Source: Saccharothrix sp. NRRL B-16348 | GTDB taxonomy: Bacteria; Actinomycetota; Actinomycetes; Mycobacteriales; Pseudonocardiaceae | DNA: 64,000 nucleotides | Reading direction: 5' to 3' | NCBI RefSeq assembly: GCF_001280085.1 | Contig: NZ_LGED01000219.1 | Coordinates: 49,173-113,172, forward strand | Part shown: piece by piece, positions 16,387 through 23,902 of the stretch | Position numbering within the stretch: position 1 is the first letter of the stretch | Layout: every line of letters begins with the position of its first letter | Translations under genes and position numbers: made by a program | The notes under the pieces: generated by a model | Database searches by the model: none | Told to the model about the DNA's origin: nothing | The model's input: the letters and a program-made list of their open reading frames with translations, nothing else

Positions 16387-17562
16387 GTGACCAGCTCAAC
16401 CGCGTTGTCGCGGGCCACCTTGCGAACCCTGCGCCGGGCGTCGGGCGACCTCGCCGCGGCGAGCGTGGCCGAGATGGAGGAGCGCCTGCCGTGGTTCCGG
16501 CGGATGCCCGCCGACCAGCGCGCCGGGGTGCTGCTGCTGATCCAGAACGGGGTCGCCGGGTTCGTGTCCTGGCTGCACGACCCGCAGCAGGCGATCCGGC
16601 TGACCGCCGAGGCGTTCCGCTCCGCGCCCAAGGACATCTCGCGGTGGGTGAGCCTGCGGCAGACCGTCGAGCTGGTGCGGATCGCGTTGGAGCTGTTCGA
16701 GGAACTGCTGCCCAAGCTGGCCGAGAACGAGGCCGAGCGCGCGCTGCTGACCGAAGGCGTGCTGCGGTACGGGCGGGAGATCGCGTTCTCCGCGGCCACG
16801 TCGTACGCGGCGGCGGCCGAGGCGCGCGGCGCGTGGGACGCCCGGCTGGAGGCGCTGGTCGTGGACGGCATCGTGCGTGGCGACGCGGAGGAGTCGTTGC
16901 TGTCGCGGGCCACCGCGCTCGGCTGGGACCCGGCCGCCGAGGCGACCGTGCTGGTGGGCAACCCGCCGTCGGACGACCCGCCGGCGGTGGTGTTCGAGGT
17001 GCGCAGCCGCGCGGCCAGGGTCGGCCGGCCGGTGCTGCTGAGCGTGCAGGGCTCGCGGCTGGTCGTGGTGCTCGGCGGCGAGACGGAGCGTAGCGAGTCG
17101 CTGGTCCGGATGTCGGAGGCGTTCGGGCCCGGCCCGGTGGTGGCGGGTCCGACGGTGACGAGCCTGGCCGACGCCCACCGCAGCGCCAGTGACGCGCTGT
17201 CCGGGCTGCGGGCCGTGGTGGGGTGGCCCGCCGCGCCGCGGCCGGTGCGGTCGCTCGACCTGCTGCCGGAGCGGGCGCTGGCGGGCGACCCGGAGGCCGA
17301 GTGGCAGCTGGTCGACCGGGTGGCCCGGCCGCTGGAGGAGGCGAGCGGCTCGCTGCTGAAGACCGTGGACGCCTTCCTGGAGGTCGGCGGCGTGCTGGAG
17401 GCGTGCGCGCGGAAGCTGTTCGTGCACCCGAACACGGTCCGCTACCGGCTCAAGCGGGCCACCGAGTTGACGGGGCGCAACGCCAACGATCCCCGTGACG
17501 CTCTGGTGCTGCGCGTGGCACTCTCCGTGGGGCGACTGGCCCGCGCCCGCGGCTTGTGGTGA
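16387..17562 (+). CDS. fasR: PucR-type regulator of fatty acid synthesis
   Basis: 391 residues from GTG 16387. The C-terminal PucR helix-turn-helix is clear (TVDAFLEVGGVLEACARKLFVHPNTVRYRLKRATELTG, about residues 325-365). The central part is a GGDEF-like PucR region with VLVGNPPSDDPP and the N-terminal 150 residues are helical. Its position directly before fabD-fabH-acpP-fabF matches FasR of Streptomyces, an activator of this operon (established for Streptomyces; inferred here). The N-terminal helices (RWVSLRQTVELVRIALELFEELLPKLAENE) would be the ligand-sensing part. A palindrome in the fabD leader (17666-17682) is a candidate operator. Confidence 0.85.
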   Translation: MTSSTALSRATLRTLRRASGDLAAASVAEMEERLPWFRRMPADQRAGVLLLIQNGVAGFVSWLHDPQQAIRLTAEAFRSAPKDISRWVSLRQTVELVRIALELFEELLPKLAENEAERALLTEGVLRYGREIAFSAATSYAAAAEARGAWDARLEALVVDGIVRGDAEESLLSRATALGWDPAAEATVLVGNPPSDDPPAVVFEVRSRAARVGRPVLLSVQGSRLVVVLGGETERSESLVRMSEAFGPGPVVAGPTVTSLADAHRSASDALSGLRAVVGWPAAPRPVRSLDLLPERALAGDPEAEWQLVDRVARPLEEASGSLLKTVDAFLEVGGVLEACARKLFVHPNTVRYRLKRATELTGRNANDPRDALVLRVALSVGRLARARGLW

Positions 17563-17580
17563 CCCGACCGGACGACCACC

Positions 17581-17597
17581 GTCCGAGTGTGACGGAC
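17581..17597 (+). terminator. Weak hairpin after fasR
   Basis: GTCCG-AGTGTGA-CGGAC lies 19 bases past the fasR stop. The five-base stem has no U tract, so it may only partly separate fasR from fabD. Confidence 0.3.
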
Positions 17598-17665
17598 GAC
17601 GCATGCCCGATTGGGCCGGGATCGACAACACGCGACGTCGTTCTACGTTCATCTCCGAGTCACAT

Positions 17666-17682
17666 TTGTAGAGACCCTACAA
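17666..17682. promoter_or_regulatory. Palindrome in fabD leader, candidate FasR operator
   Basis: TTGTAG-AGACC-CTACAA is a perfect 6+6 inverted repeat 22 bases before the fabD GTG. The surrounding stretch (CACATTTGTAG) is the most A/T-rich part of the intergenic region, as expected for a promoter or operator. Assignment to FasR is by position only. Confidence 0.45.
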
Positions 17683-17704
17683 GCCAGCGTCCCGGGTTTC
17701 GTCC

Positions 17705-18685
17705 GTGGCGGCATCACCGGAAACGACCCCGAGCGTGTTCAGTGAGCGGGTGATCGCGCTCCTCGCCCCCGGACAGGGGTCCCAGACACCCGGCATGCTC
17801 ACCCCCTGGCTCGAGGTCGAGGGGGCGGCCGAGCGCGTCGCCGCGTGGTCCGAGGCGACCGGTCTCGACCTGGCCAGGCTGGGCACCACGGCGGACGCGG
17901 ACGAGATCAAGGACACCGCCGTCACCCAGCCGCTGGTGGTCGCGCTCGCCCTGCTGGCCTACGAGGAGCTGCGCCGCCGGGTCGAACTGCCCGCCGACAC
18001 GGTCGTCGGGGGCCACTCGGTCGGCGAGCTGGCCGCCGCCGCCATCGCGGGCGTGCTGAGCACCGACGACGCCGTGGCGCTCGCCGCCGTGCGCGGCGCC
18101 GAGATGGCCGCCGCCTGCGCGTTGGAGCCGACCGGCATGGCCGCGGTGCTCGGCGGCGAGGAGGACGAGGTGCTGGCCCGGCTGGAGGAACTCGGCCTGG
18201 TCGGCGCGAACCGCAACGGCGCGGGCCAGATCGTGGCCGCGGGCCCGGTGGACGCGCTGGCCGCGCTCGTCGAGCAGCCGCCCGGCCGGGCGAAGATCCG
18301 CACGCTGAAGGTCGCGGGCGCGTTCCACACCCGGTTCATGGCGCCCGCCGAGGAGGCGTTGCGCGCCCGTGCCGCCGGGATCGTGGTCAAGGACGCCACG
18401 CTGCCGCTGCTGTCCAACGCCGACGGCGCGGTGGTGTCCGACGGCGACGAGGTCCTGAGCCGACTGATCTCCCAGGTGACCCGCCCCGTGCGGTGGGACG
18501 CCTGCCAGGCAACCCTGGCCGGGCACGGCGTGACCGCGGTGGTCGAACTGCCGCCCGCGGGCGCGCTGACCGGCTTGGCCAAGCGCGAACTGAAGGGCAC
18601 ACCCACCTTGGGCCTCAAGACCCCCGACCAGCTCGACCAGGTCGTCGAGATGATCACGGCGACGCCGTCGGAGGTGGCCGAGTGA
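17705..18685 (+). CDS. fabD: Malonyl-CoA:ACP transacylase
   Basis: 326 residues if GTG 17705 is used; GTG 17735 and GTG 17750 are shorter alternatives, and VIALLAPGQGSQTPGM is where family similarity begins. The nucleophile elbow GGHSVGELAAAA carries the catalytic Ser, the second catalytic residue is His in KVAGAFHTRFMAPA, and the arginine-containing helix RGAEMAAACALEPTGM fits. FabD moves malonyl groups from CoA to ACP, the first committed step of type II fatty acid synthesis. First structural gene of the operon; its stop overlaps the fabH start (GTGA). Confidence 0.95.
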   Translation: MAASPETTPSVFSERVIALLAPGQGSQTPGMLTPWLEVEGAAERVAAWSEATGLDLARLGTTADADEIKDTAVTQPLVVALALLAYEELRRRVELPADTVVGGHSVGELAAAAIAGVLSTDDAVALAAVRGAEMAAACALEPTGMAAVLGGEEDEVLARLEELGLVGANRNGAGQIVAAGPVDALAALVEQPPGRAKIRTLKVAGAFHTRFMAPAEEALRARAAGIVVKDATLPLLSNADGAVVSDGDEVLSRLISQVTRPVRWDACQATLAGHGVTAVVELPPAGALTGLAKRELKGTPTLGLKTPDQLDQVVEMITATPSEVAE

Positions 18686-19659
18686 CCACCTTCTCGATGC
18701 CGACCTCCCAGGTCGGCACCCGCATCCTCGGCCTGGGCAGCTACCAGCCGGAGACGATCGTCAGCAACCACGACCTGAGCCTGCGCATGGACACCTCGGA
18801 CGAGTGGATCCGCGACCGGGTGGGCATCGCCAACCGCCGCGTGGCCAAGCCGGACGAGCTGCTCGTGGACATGGCGATCGGGGCGGGCGTCAAGGCCGTG
18901 GCCGACGCCGGGCTGACGCCGTCCGACATCGGCGCGGTCATCGTGGCCACCTGCACCATGCCGTCCCAGATCCCCAACGCGGCGGCGCAGGTCGCCGACC
19001 GGATCGGGATCAAGGGCGCGCCAGCGTTCGACATGAACGCCGCGTGCGCCGGCTTCTGCTACGCCCTGGGCACCGCCTCGGACCTCGTCCGGGCGGGCAC
19101 GGCGAAGCACGTGCTGGTCATCGGCGCGGAGAAGCTGACCGACTGGGTCGACCCCGGCGACCGGTCCACCGCGATCATCTTCGCCGACGGCGCGGGCGCG
19201 GTGGTCGTGGGACCGTCCGACGAGCCGGCCATCGGCCCGGTGTCGTGGGGCAGCGCGGGCGACCTGGTCGACATGATCAGCATCAAGGACCGGGCGTCGT
19301 TCATCTTCCAGGAGGGCCAGTCGGTCTTCCGCTGGGCGACCACGCAGATCGCGCCGATCGCGCTCAAGGCGGTCGAGCTGGCCGGCCTCGAGGTGTCCGA
19401 TGTGGACGTCTTCGTGCCGCACCAGGCGAACCTGCGCATCGTCGAGGCCATCGCGAAGCGCTTGCGCGCCAAGGGTGCGCGTGAAGACCTCGTGATCGCT
19501 CGTGACATCGTGGACTCCGGCAACACCTCGTCCGCTTCGATCCCCCTCGCGCTGGACCACATGCGCGCGGCGGGAGAGGTGCGCAGCGGTGACGTGGCGC
19601 TGCTCGTCGGCTTCGGAGCCGGCCTGTCCTACGCGGGACAGGTCGTCCGGCTGCCGTGA
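18682..19659 (+). CDS. fabH: Beta-ketoacyl-ACP synthase III
   Basis: 325 residues from GTG 18682, overlapping fabD by four bases. The Cys-His-Asn catalytic triad is visible: DMNAACAGFCYALG, FVPHQANLRIVEAIAKRL and DSGNTSSASIPLAL. The protein begins with the KAS III pattern ILGLGSYQPETIVSNHDLSLRMDTSDEWIRDRVGI. It condenses an acyl-CoA primer (branched primers in actinomycetes) with malonyl-ACP to start fatty acid chains. Confidence 0.96.
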   Translation: MTTFSMPTSQVGTRILGLGSYQPETIVSNHDLSLRMDTSDEWIRDRVGIANRRVAKPDELLVDMAIGAGVKAVADAGLTPSDIGAVIVATCTMPSQIPNAAAQVADRIGIKGAPAFDMNAACAGFCYALGTASDLVRAGTAKHVLVIGAEKLTDWVDPGDRSTAIIFADGAGAVVVGPSDEPAIGPVSWGSAGDLVDMISIKDRASFIFQEGQSVFRWATTQIAPIALKAVELAGLEVSDVDVFVPHQANLRIVEAIAKRLRAKGAREDLVIARDIVDSGNTSSASIPLALDHMRAAGEVRSGDVALLVGFGAGLSYAGQVVRLP

Positions 19660-19723
19660 CCGCAATCAGAGACTCCGGTGGGACCAACCAGCCGGCGAAG
19701 CAAGAAGAAGGAAGGGATTTTCA

Positions 19724-19963
19724 GTGAGCAACGAGGACATCCAGAAGGGGCTCGCCGAGATCGTCGAGGAGGTCGCCGGTGTCGAGGCGGCCGACGTGAC
19801 GGCTGACAAGTCCTTTGTGGACGACCTGGACATCGACTCGCTGTCCATGGTGGAGATCGCCGTGCAGGCCGAGGACAAGTTCGGCGTGAAGATCCCGGAC
19901 GACGAGCTGGCCAACCTCAAGACCGTGGGCGATGCGGTCAACTACATCGCCAGCAACGCATGA
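19724..19963 (+). CDS. acpP: Acyl carrier protein
   Basis: 79 residues from GTG 19724, with AAGAAGGAAGGGA upstream. It is acidic with four helices. The phosphopantetheine Ser is in DLDIDSLSMVEIAV, with the usual KFGVKIPDDELANLKTVGDAVNYI end. The stop overlaps the fabF ATG (ATGA). Housekeeping ACP of the fatty acid operon. Confidence 0.97.
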   Translation: MSNEDIQKGLAEIVEEVAGVEAADVTADKSFVDDLDIDSLSMVEIAVQAEDKFGVKIPDDELANLKTVGDAVNYIASNA

Positions 19964-21195
19964 CCAGTAGCAACGACGTCGTCGTCACCGGGCTGGGTGC
20001 CACCACCCCGCTCGGTGGCGATGTCGCCTCCACCTGGGATGCGCTCCTGGCCGGCCGCAGCGGTGTGAAGCCGCTGGTCGGCGGCTTCGCGGAGCGGTTC
20101 GAGCTGCCCGTGCGGATCGCCGCGCAGCTCGCGGTCGAGCCGACCGAGGTGCTGCCGCGCGTCGAGGCGCGCCGGCTTGACCGCTGCGAGCAGGTCGCGG
20201 TGGTCGCCGCCCGCCAGGCGTGGGCGGACTCGGGGCTCGGCGAGGACGACGTCGACCTGGAGCGGCTCGGTGTCGTGATCGGCACCGGCATCGGCGGCGC
20301 GATGACGCTGCTGGACCAGGACGACCTGATCGAGGCGTCCGGCCTGCGGAAGGTCTCGCCGCTGACCGTGCCGATGCTCATGCCCAACGGCCCGGCCGCG
20401 CACGTCGGCCTCGACCTGAAGGCACGCGCGGGCGTGCACGCGCCGGTGTCGGCCTGCGCGTCCGGCGCCGAGGCGCTGGCCTGGGCGTGGCGGATGCTGA
20501 AGACCGGCGAGGCGGACGTGGTCGTGGCCGGTGGCGCGGAAGCGTGCATCACCACCATCACCATGGCGGGCTTCATCCAGGCCCGGACCATGAGCACCCG
20601 CAACGACGACCCGGAACGCGCGTCGCGCCCGTTCGACGTCAACCGGGACGGGTTCGTGCTCGGCGAGGGCGCCGGGATCATGGTGCTGGAGCGCGAGGAC
20701 TTCGCCCGCGCCCGCGGCGCCCGGATCTACGGCAAGCTCGCGGGCATCGGCACCACGTCCGACGGCTACCACATCACCGCGGCCGACCCGGAGGGCATCG
20801 GCCAGTCCCGGGCCATCACGAAGGCGCTGCGCACCGCGGGCGTCGACCCGGCCGACGTGGGCCACGTCAACTGCCACGCGACGTCCACCCCGGTGGGCGA
20901 CGTGATCGAGCCGCAGGCCGTGCGCCGCGCGATCGGCGACCACCCGGTGCTGACCGCGCCCAAGGGCAACCACGGCCACCTGCTCGGCGCGTCGGGCGCG
21001 GTGGAGGCGATCACCACGCTGCTGTCGGTCCGCGACGGCATCGTGCCGCCGACGTTGAACCTGGACGACCAGGACCCGAGGGTGCAGCTGGAGGTCGTCA
21101 CGGGTGAGCCGCGCAAGATCGAGCTGACCGCCGCCGTGAACAACTCGTTCGGGTTCGGCGGGCACAACGTCTCGCTCGTCTTCACCCAGGCCTGA
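19960..21195 (+). CDS. fabF: Beta-ketoacyl-ACP synthase II
   Basis: 411 residues from ATG 19960. The nucleophile is in VSACASGAEALAWA; the two active-site histidines are in NCHATSTPVGD and GNHGHLLGASGAVEAI; the C-terminal FGFGGHNVSLVF signature is present. It elongates acyl-ACP with malonyl-ACP. Translationally coupled to acpP. The PRFDVNRDGFVLGEGAG-like stretch SRPFDVNRDGFVLGEGAG is the standard KAS II loop. Confidence 0.96.
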   Translation: MTSSNDVVVTGLGATTPLGGDVASTWDALLAGRSGVKPLVGGFAERFELPVRIAAQLAVEPTEVLPRVEARRLDRCEQVAVVAARQAWADSGLGEDDVDLERLGVVIGTGIGGAMTLLDQDDLIEASGLRKVSPLTVPMLMPNGPAAHVGLDLKARAGVHAPVSACASGAEALAWAWRMLKTGEADVVVAGGAEACITTITMAGFIQARTMSTRNDDPERASRPFDVNRDGFVLGEGAGIMVLEREDFARARGARIYGKLAGIGTTSDGYHITAADPEGIGQSRAITKALRTAGVDPADVGHVNCHATSTPVGDVIEPQAVRRAIGDHPVLTAPKGNHGHLLGASGAVEAITTLLSVRDGIVPPTLNLDDQDPRVQLEVVTGEPRKIELTAAVNNSFGFGGHNVSLVFTQA

Positions 21196-21232
21196 CCGTT
21201 CCGGGCCAGACCGTTCCACGAGGAGCTCCGCG

Positions 21233-22660
21233 ATGACTGCCCTTGCGTCCCGGCCGGTGAACCCGGCCGCGGACGGCGAAACCGACCCGCGAGACCCGGA
21301 GGTCCGGCTCGCGCAACTGCTCGACCCGGGGTCCGTCGCGCCGCTGCGGCCCCGTGACGGCAGCGGCATGTTCGCCGTGCGCGGCCGGATCAACGGCGCG
21401 AAGGTCGTCGCGTACTGCAGCGACGCCACGCGGATGGGTGGCGCGCTCGGTGCCGAGGGGTGCAGGCACATCGTGGAGGCGATCGACGTCGCGGTGCGCG
21501 AGCGCACACCGGTCATCGGCGTCTGGCACTCCGGCGGCGCGCGGCTGCCGGAGGGCGTCGAGTCGTTGGACGGCATGGGCCAGATGTTCGCCGCGATGAT
21601 CCGGGCGTCCGGCCGGGTGCCGCAGATCTCCGTGGTGGTCGGGCCGGCGGCGGGCGGCGGCGCGTACGGCCCGGCGCTGACCGACGTGGTGATCATGGCT
21701 CCGGCCGGCAAGGTCTTCGTGACCGGGCCGGACGTGGTCCGGTCGGTGACCGGCGAGCAGATCGACATGGACGGTCTCGGCGGCGCGGAGGCGCACGGGC
21801 GCAAGTCCGGTGTCGTGCACGTGATCGCGGACGGCGAGCCGGACGCGTACGAGCGGGCGCGGCGGATCACCGGGCTGTTCGCCCAGCCCGGCGTGTTCGA
21901 CCTGCACTCGGTGCCGGACGGCGACGACCTGCGGGCGTTGCTGCCGGAGCAGCCGCAGCGGGCCTACGACGTCAAGCCGCTCGTGCGGGCGATCCTGGAC
22001 GACGGGTCGTTCGAGGAGCTGCAGGCCAAGTGGGCGCCGAACGTCGTGGTCGGCCTCGGTCGGCTCGGCGGGCGCACGGTCGGCGTGATCGCGAACAACC
22101 CGATCCGCAAGGGCGGGTGCCTGGACTCGTTGTCGGCGGAGAAGGCGGCGCGGTTCGTGCGGATGTGCGACGCGTTCGGCGTGCCGCTGCTGGTGCTGGT
22201 CGACGTGCCGGGGTACCTGCCCGGTGTCGGCCAGGAGTGGGACGGCGTGGTGCGGCGCGGCGCGAAGCTGCTGCACGCGTTCGGTGAGGCCGTCGTGCCG
22301 CGGGTGACGTTGGTGACGCGCAAGTCGTACGGCGGCGCGTACATCGCGATGAACTCGCGGTCGCTGGGTGCGACGGCGGTGTTCGCGTGGCCGATCGCCG
22401 AGGTGGCCGTGATGGGCGCCAAGGCCGCGGTCGGCATCCTGCACCGCAAGAAGCTGGCCGCCGTGCCGGACGAGGAGCGGGAGGCGTTGCACGCCCAGCT
22501 CGTCGAGGAGCACGAGCGGATCGCGGGCGGCGTGGAGCGGGCGATCGCGATCGGCGTGGTGGACGAGGTCGTCGAGCCGACCAAGACGCGGCGGAAGCTG
22601 GCGCAGGCCCTCGCGGCGGCGCCGGCGGGCCGGGGCGCGCACGGCAACATCCCGTTGTAG
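21233..22660 (+). CDS. accD6: Acyl-CoA carboxylase carboxyltransferase (AccD6-like)
   Basis: 475 residues from ATG 21233 with GAGGAG upstream, 37 bases after fabF. It has the two-domain carboxyltransferase beta architecture: the N-domain with WHSGGARLPEGVESLDGMGQMFA and VVVGPAAGGGAYGPALTDVVIM, and the C-domain with GVIANNPIRKGGCLDSLSAEKAARFVRMCDAFGVPLLVLVDVPGYLPG and RKSYGGAYIAMNSRSLGA. It makes malonyl-CoA together with a biotinylated AccA subunit encoded elsewhere. The order fabD-fabH-acpP-fabF-accD matches the FAS-II/accD6 operon of mycobacteria in outline. Confidence 0.92.
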   Translation: MTALASRPVNPAADGETDPRDPEVRLAQLLDPGSVAPLRPRDGSGMFAVRGRINGAKVVAYCSDATRMGGALGAEGCRHIVEAIDVAVRERTPVIGVWHSGGARLPEGVESLDGMGQMFAAMIRASGRVPQISVVVGPAAGGGAYGPALTDVVIMAPAGKVFVTGPDVVRSVTGEQIDMDGLGGAEAHGRKSGVVHVIADGEPDAYERARRITGLFAQPGVFDLHSVPDGDDLRALLPEQPQRAYDVKPLVRAILDDGSFEELQAKWAPNVVVGLGRLGGRTVGVIANNPIRKGGCLDSLSAEKAARFVRMCDAFGVPLLVLVDVPGYLPGVGQEWDGVVRRGAKLLHAFGEAVVPRVTLVTRKSYGGAYIAMNSRSLGATAVFAWPIAEVAVMGAKAAVGILHRKKLAAVPDEEREALHAQLVEEHERIAGGVERAIAIGVVDEVVEPTKTRRKLAQALAAAPAGRGAHGNIPL

Positions 22661-22675
22661 GGGGGCCGGCGTTCG

Positions 22676-22707
22676 GTGGGGTCGCCGCAGTCGGGGGGCG
22701 ACCCCAC
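22676..22707 (+). terminator. Terminator of the fatty acid operon
   Basis: GTGGGGTCGCC and GGCGACCCCAC are perfectly complementary around a 10-nt loop, starting 16 bases after the accD6 stop. Confidence 0.85.
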
Positions 22708-22714
22708 TGCCGTG

Positions 22715-22824
22715 TGCTGAGCGTTGAACTCAGGGGTCCTGAACGTAGGACTCACGGACGCGAACGTAGGACACGCGCGTTCTGAAGGTAGGACACGCGT
22801 GGGCTGAGTGTTCGACACGCGGGG
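22715..22824. repeat. Five degenerate 21-22-bp tandem repeats
   Basis: Units follow the consensus nnCTGAACGTAGGACACGCG: about 22715 (CTGAGCGTTGAACTCAGG), 22738 (CTGAACGTAGGACTCACG), 22759 (GCGAACGTAGGACACGCG), 22781 (CTGAAGGTAGGACACGCG) and 22803 (CTGAGTGTTCGACACGCG). They fill the space between the two convergent gene ends and stop at the end of the next gene. I have an impression of similar GAACGTAGGAC repeats in Pseudonocardiaceae chromosomes. No function known. Confidence 0.6.
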
Positions 22825-23403
22825 TCAGCAGGCGGTGAACTGGGAGGTCGAGCCCTCGGTGCCCAGGTCGACGCGGAGCGTGCCCCGTTCCGCCTGCAAC
22901 GGGTAGACCACGCGCCAGTGGATGCAGTCGGCCTGGAGCTCGGCCGGCGCCTTGACGACGTCCTGGGTGCTGGTGAACGTCATCAGCACCCGCAGCCTCG
23001 TCTGCGAGACCGACTCGATCCGGTGCACCAGGATCGACCCGTCCCGCGAGCTCTCGTAGTCCGACTGCCACCGCGACTTCGGCGTCTGGCCGACCCGGTG
23101 CGCGGTCACCGTCTTGGCCCACTGCTCGTAGTCGTGGGCGTTGATCGCGTCGAAGAGCTGCTGGAGCACCTCGCGCACGCGCTGGCCGTCCGGGTGCTGC
23201 GCCGCGTCGACGCTCAGCTGGACCGCACCGCTGCCCGGCTGCGCGCTGCGGGGCACCGAACTCGACGGCCCCGAACCGGGCGCCGCCACCTGGCCGCCCT
23301 GGGACACCGCGGGCCGCTGGTAGGCCTCGCGCGCCAGCACGCCGACGCCCGCCGTCGTGGCGGCGATCACGAGCACGGCGGGCAGCAGCAGGCGTGCGGA
23401 CAC
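22825..23403 (-). CDS. Predicted secreted or anchored protein, NTF2-like
   Basis: 192 residues if GTG 23403 is the start, giving VSARLLLPAVLVIAATTAGVGVLA as signal or anchor helix. The frame is open 59 codons further upstream but the extra part has no protein character. After a Ser/Pro/Gly linker, the domain DGQRVREVLQQLFDAINAHDYEQWAKTVTAHR looks like the start of an SnoaL/NTF2-type fold, ending SQFTAC. I do not recognise a specific family. It is divergent from the lanthipeptide cluster and convergent with accD6; there is no evidence that it belongs to either. Confidence 0.6.
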   Translation of the reverse strand: MSARLLLPAVLVIAATTAGVGVLAREAYQRPAVSQGGQVAAPGSGPSSSVPRSAQPGSGAVQLSVDAAQHPDGQRVREVLQQLFDAINAHDYEQWAKTVTAHRVGQTPKSRWQSDYESSRDGSILVHRIESVSQTRLRVLMTFTSTQDVVKAPAELQADCIHWRVVYPLQAERGTLRVDLGTEGSTSQFTAC

Positions 23404-23902
23404 CCCTGGAGCGTGCCACAGCGCCCGTACGTGGGGGTAACCACCCGGACGGCCCAGCAGTTGACCCGCACAATGCGGTTTGAACGTCCCGATATCAGTA
23501 CCCACAATGACCCTCGCAGGGCTGGACCGCACTTTCCCGCAATATAGGGTCGCCACCGTCCCGAATATTGGGCGCAGCACACCCGACCGGCTCTTGCGGC
23601 ACGGTCCGTAACCGATCCCGCAATTCAGCGGAAAAGTCTCGTACCAGCAGGTGAGCGCCCGTCAACGCGAAGAACGATCGCGTTTCGTTTAGCCTCCTCC
23701 GGTAGCCGCTGTCCGCACGGCGGTGAAGCTAAACATGGCGTTCGAGTGACTTTGAAGTGCCTATACCCACTTGCAGTGCGGATCCGAGGAACGCTCACCC
23801 GCCCGAATGGACGTCAACACCCCCCGAAATGGTGGATTGGCTTCTACACCGTTGACGTGCGGGAATAACTCGGTCGCACACATCGCAAGGAGGCGAAAAC
23901 CC
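23404..23902. promoter_or_regulatory. Intergenic region before the lanthipeptide cluster
   Basis: About 500 bp without a convincing gene between two divergent genes. It holds a 7-bp inverted repeat, GTTTAGC (23687-23693) and GCTAAAC (23728-23734), with a 34-nt loop. A relatively A/T-rich segment follows, with two similar 10-mers (ACTTTGAAGT and ACTTGCAGTG, about 23751-23779) and CTATACC between them. These are plausible operator/promoter parts for the cluster. In Streptomyces the ram cluster is driven by the response regulator RamR; no ramR-like gene is seen here and I cannot assign a RamR box. Confidence 0.4.

Noticed and set aside
19942..21870. A 642-residue minus-strand frame opposite fabF and accD6
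   Set aside because: Shadow of two well-identified genes; Arg/Ala-rich and without domain pattern.
23571..23902. A longer N-terminus for the lanthipeptide synthetase from 23771
   Set aside because: The extra 44 residues lack RamC similarity. The strong ribosome site before GTG 23903 and the VDLRYEAY start fit the family.
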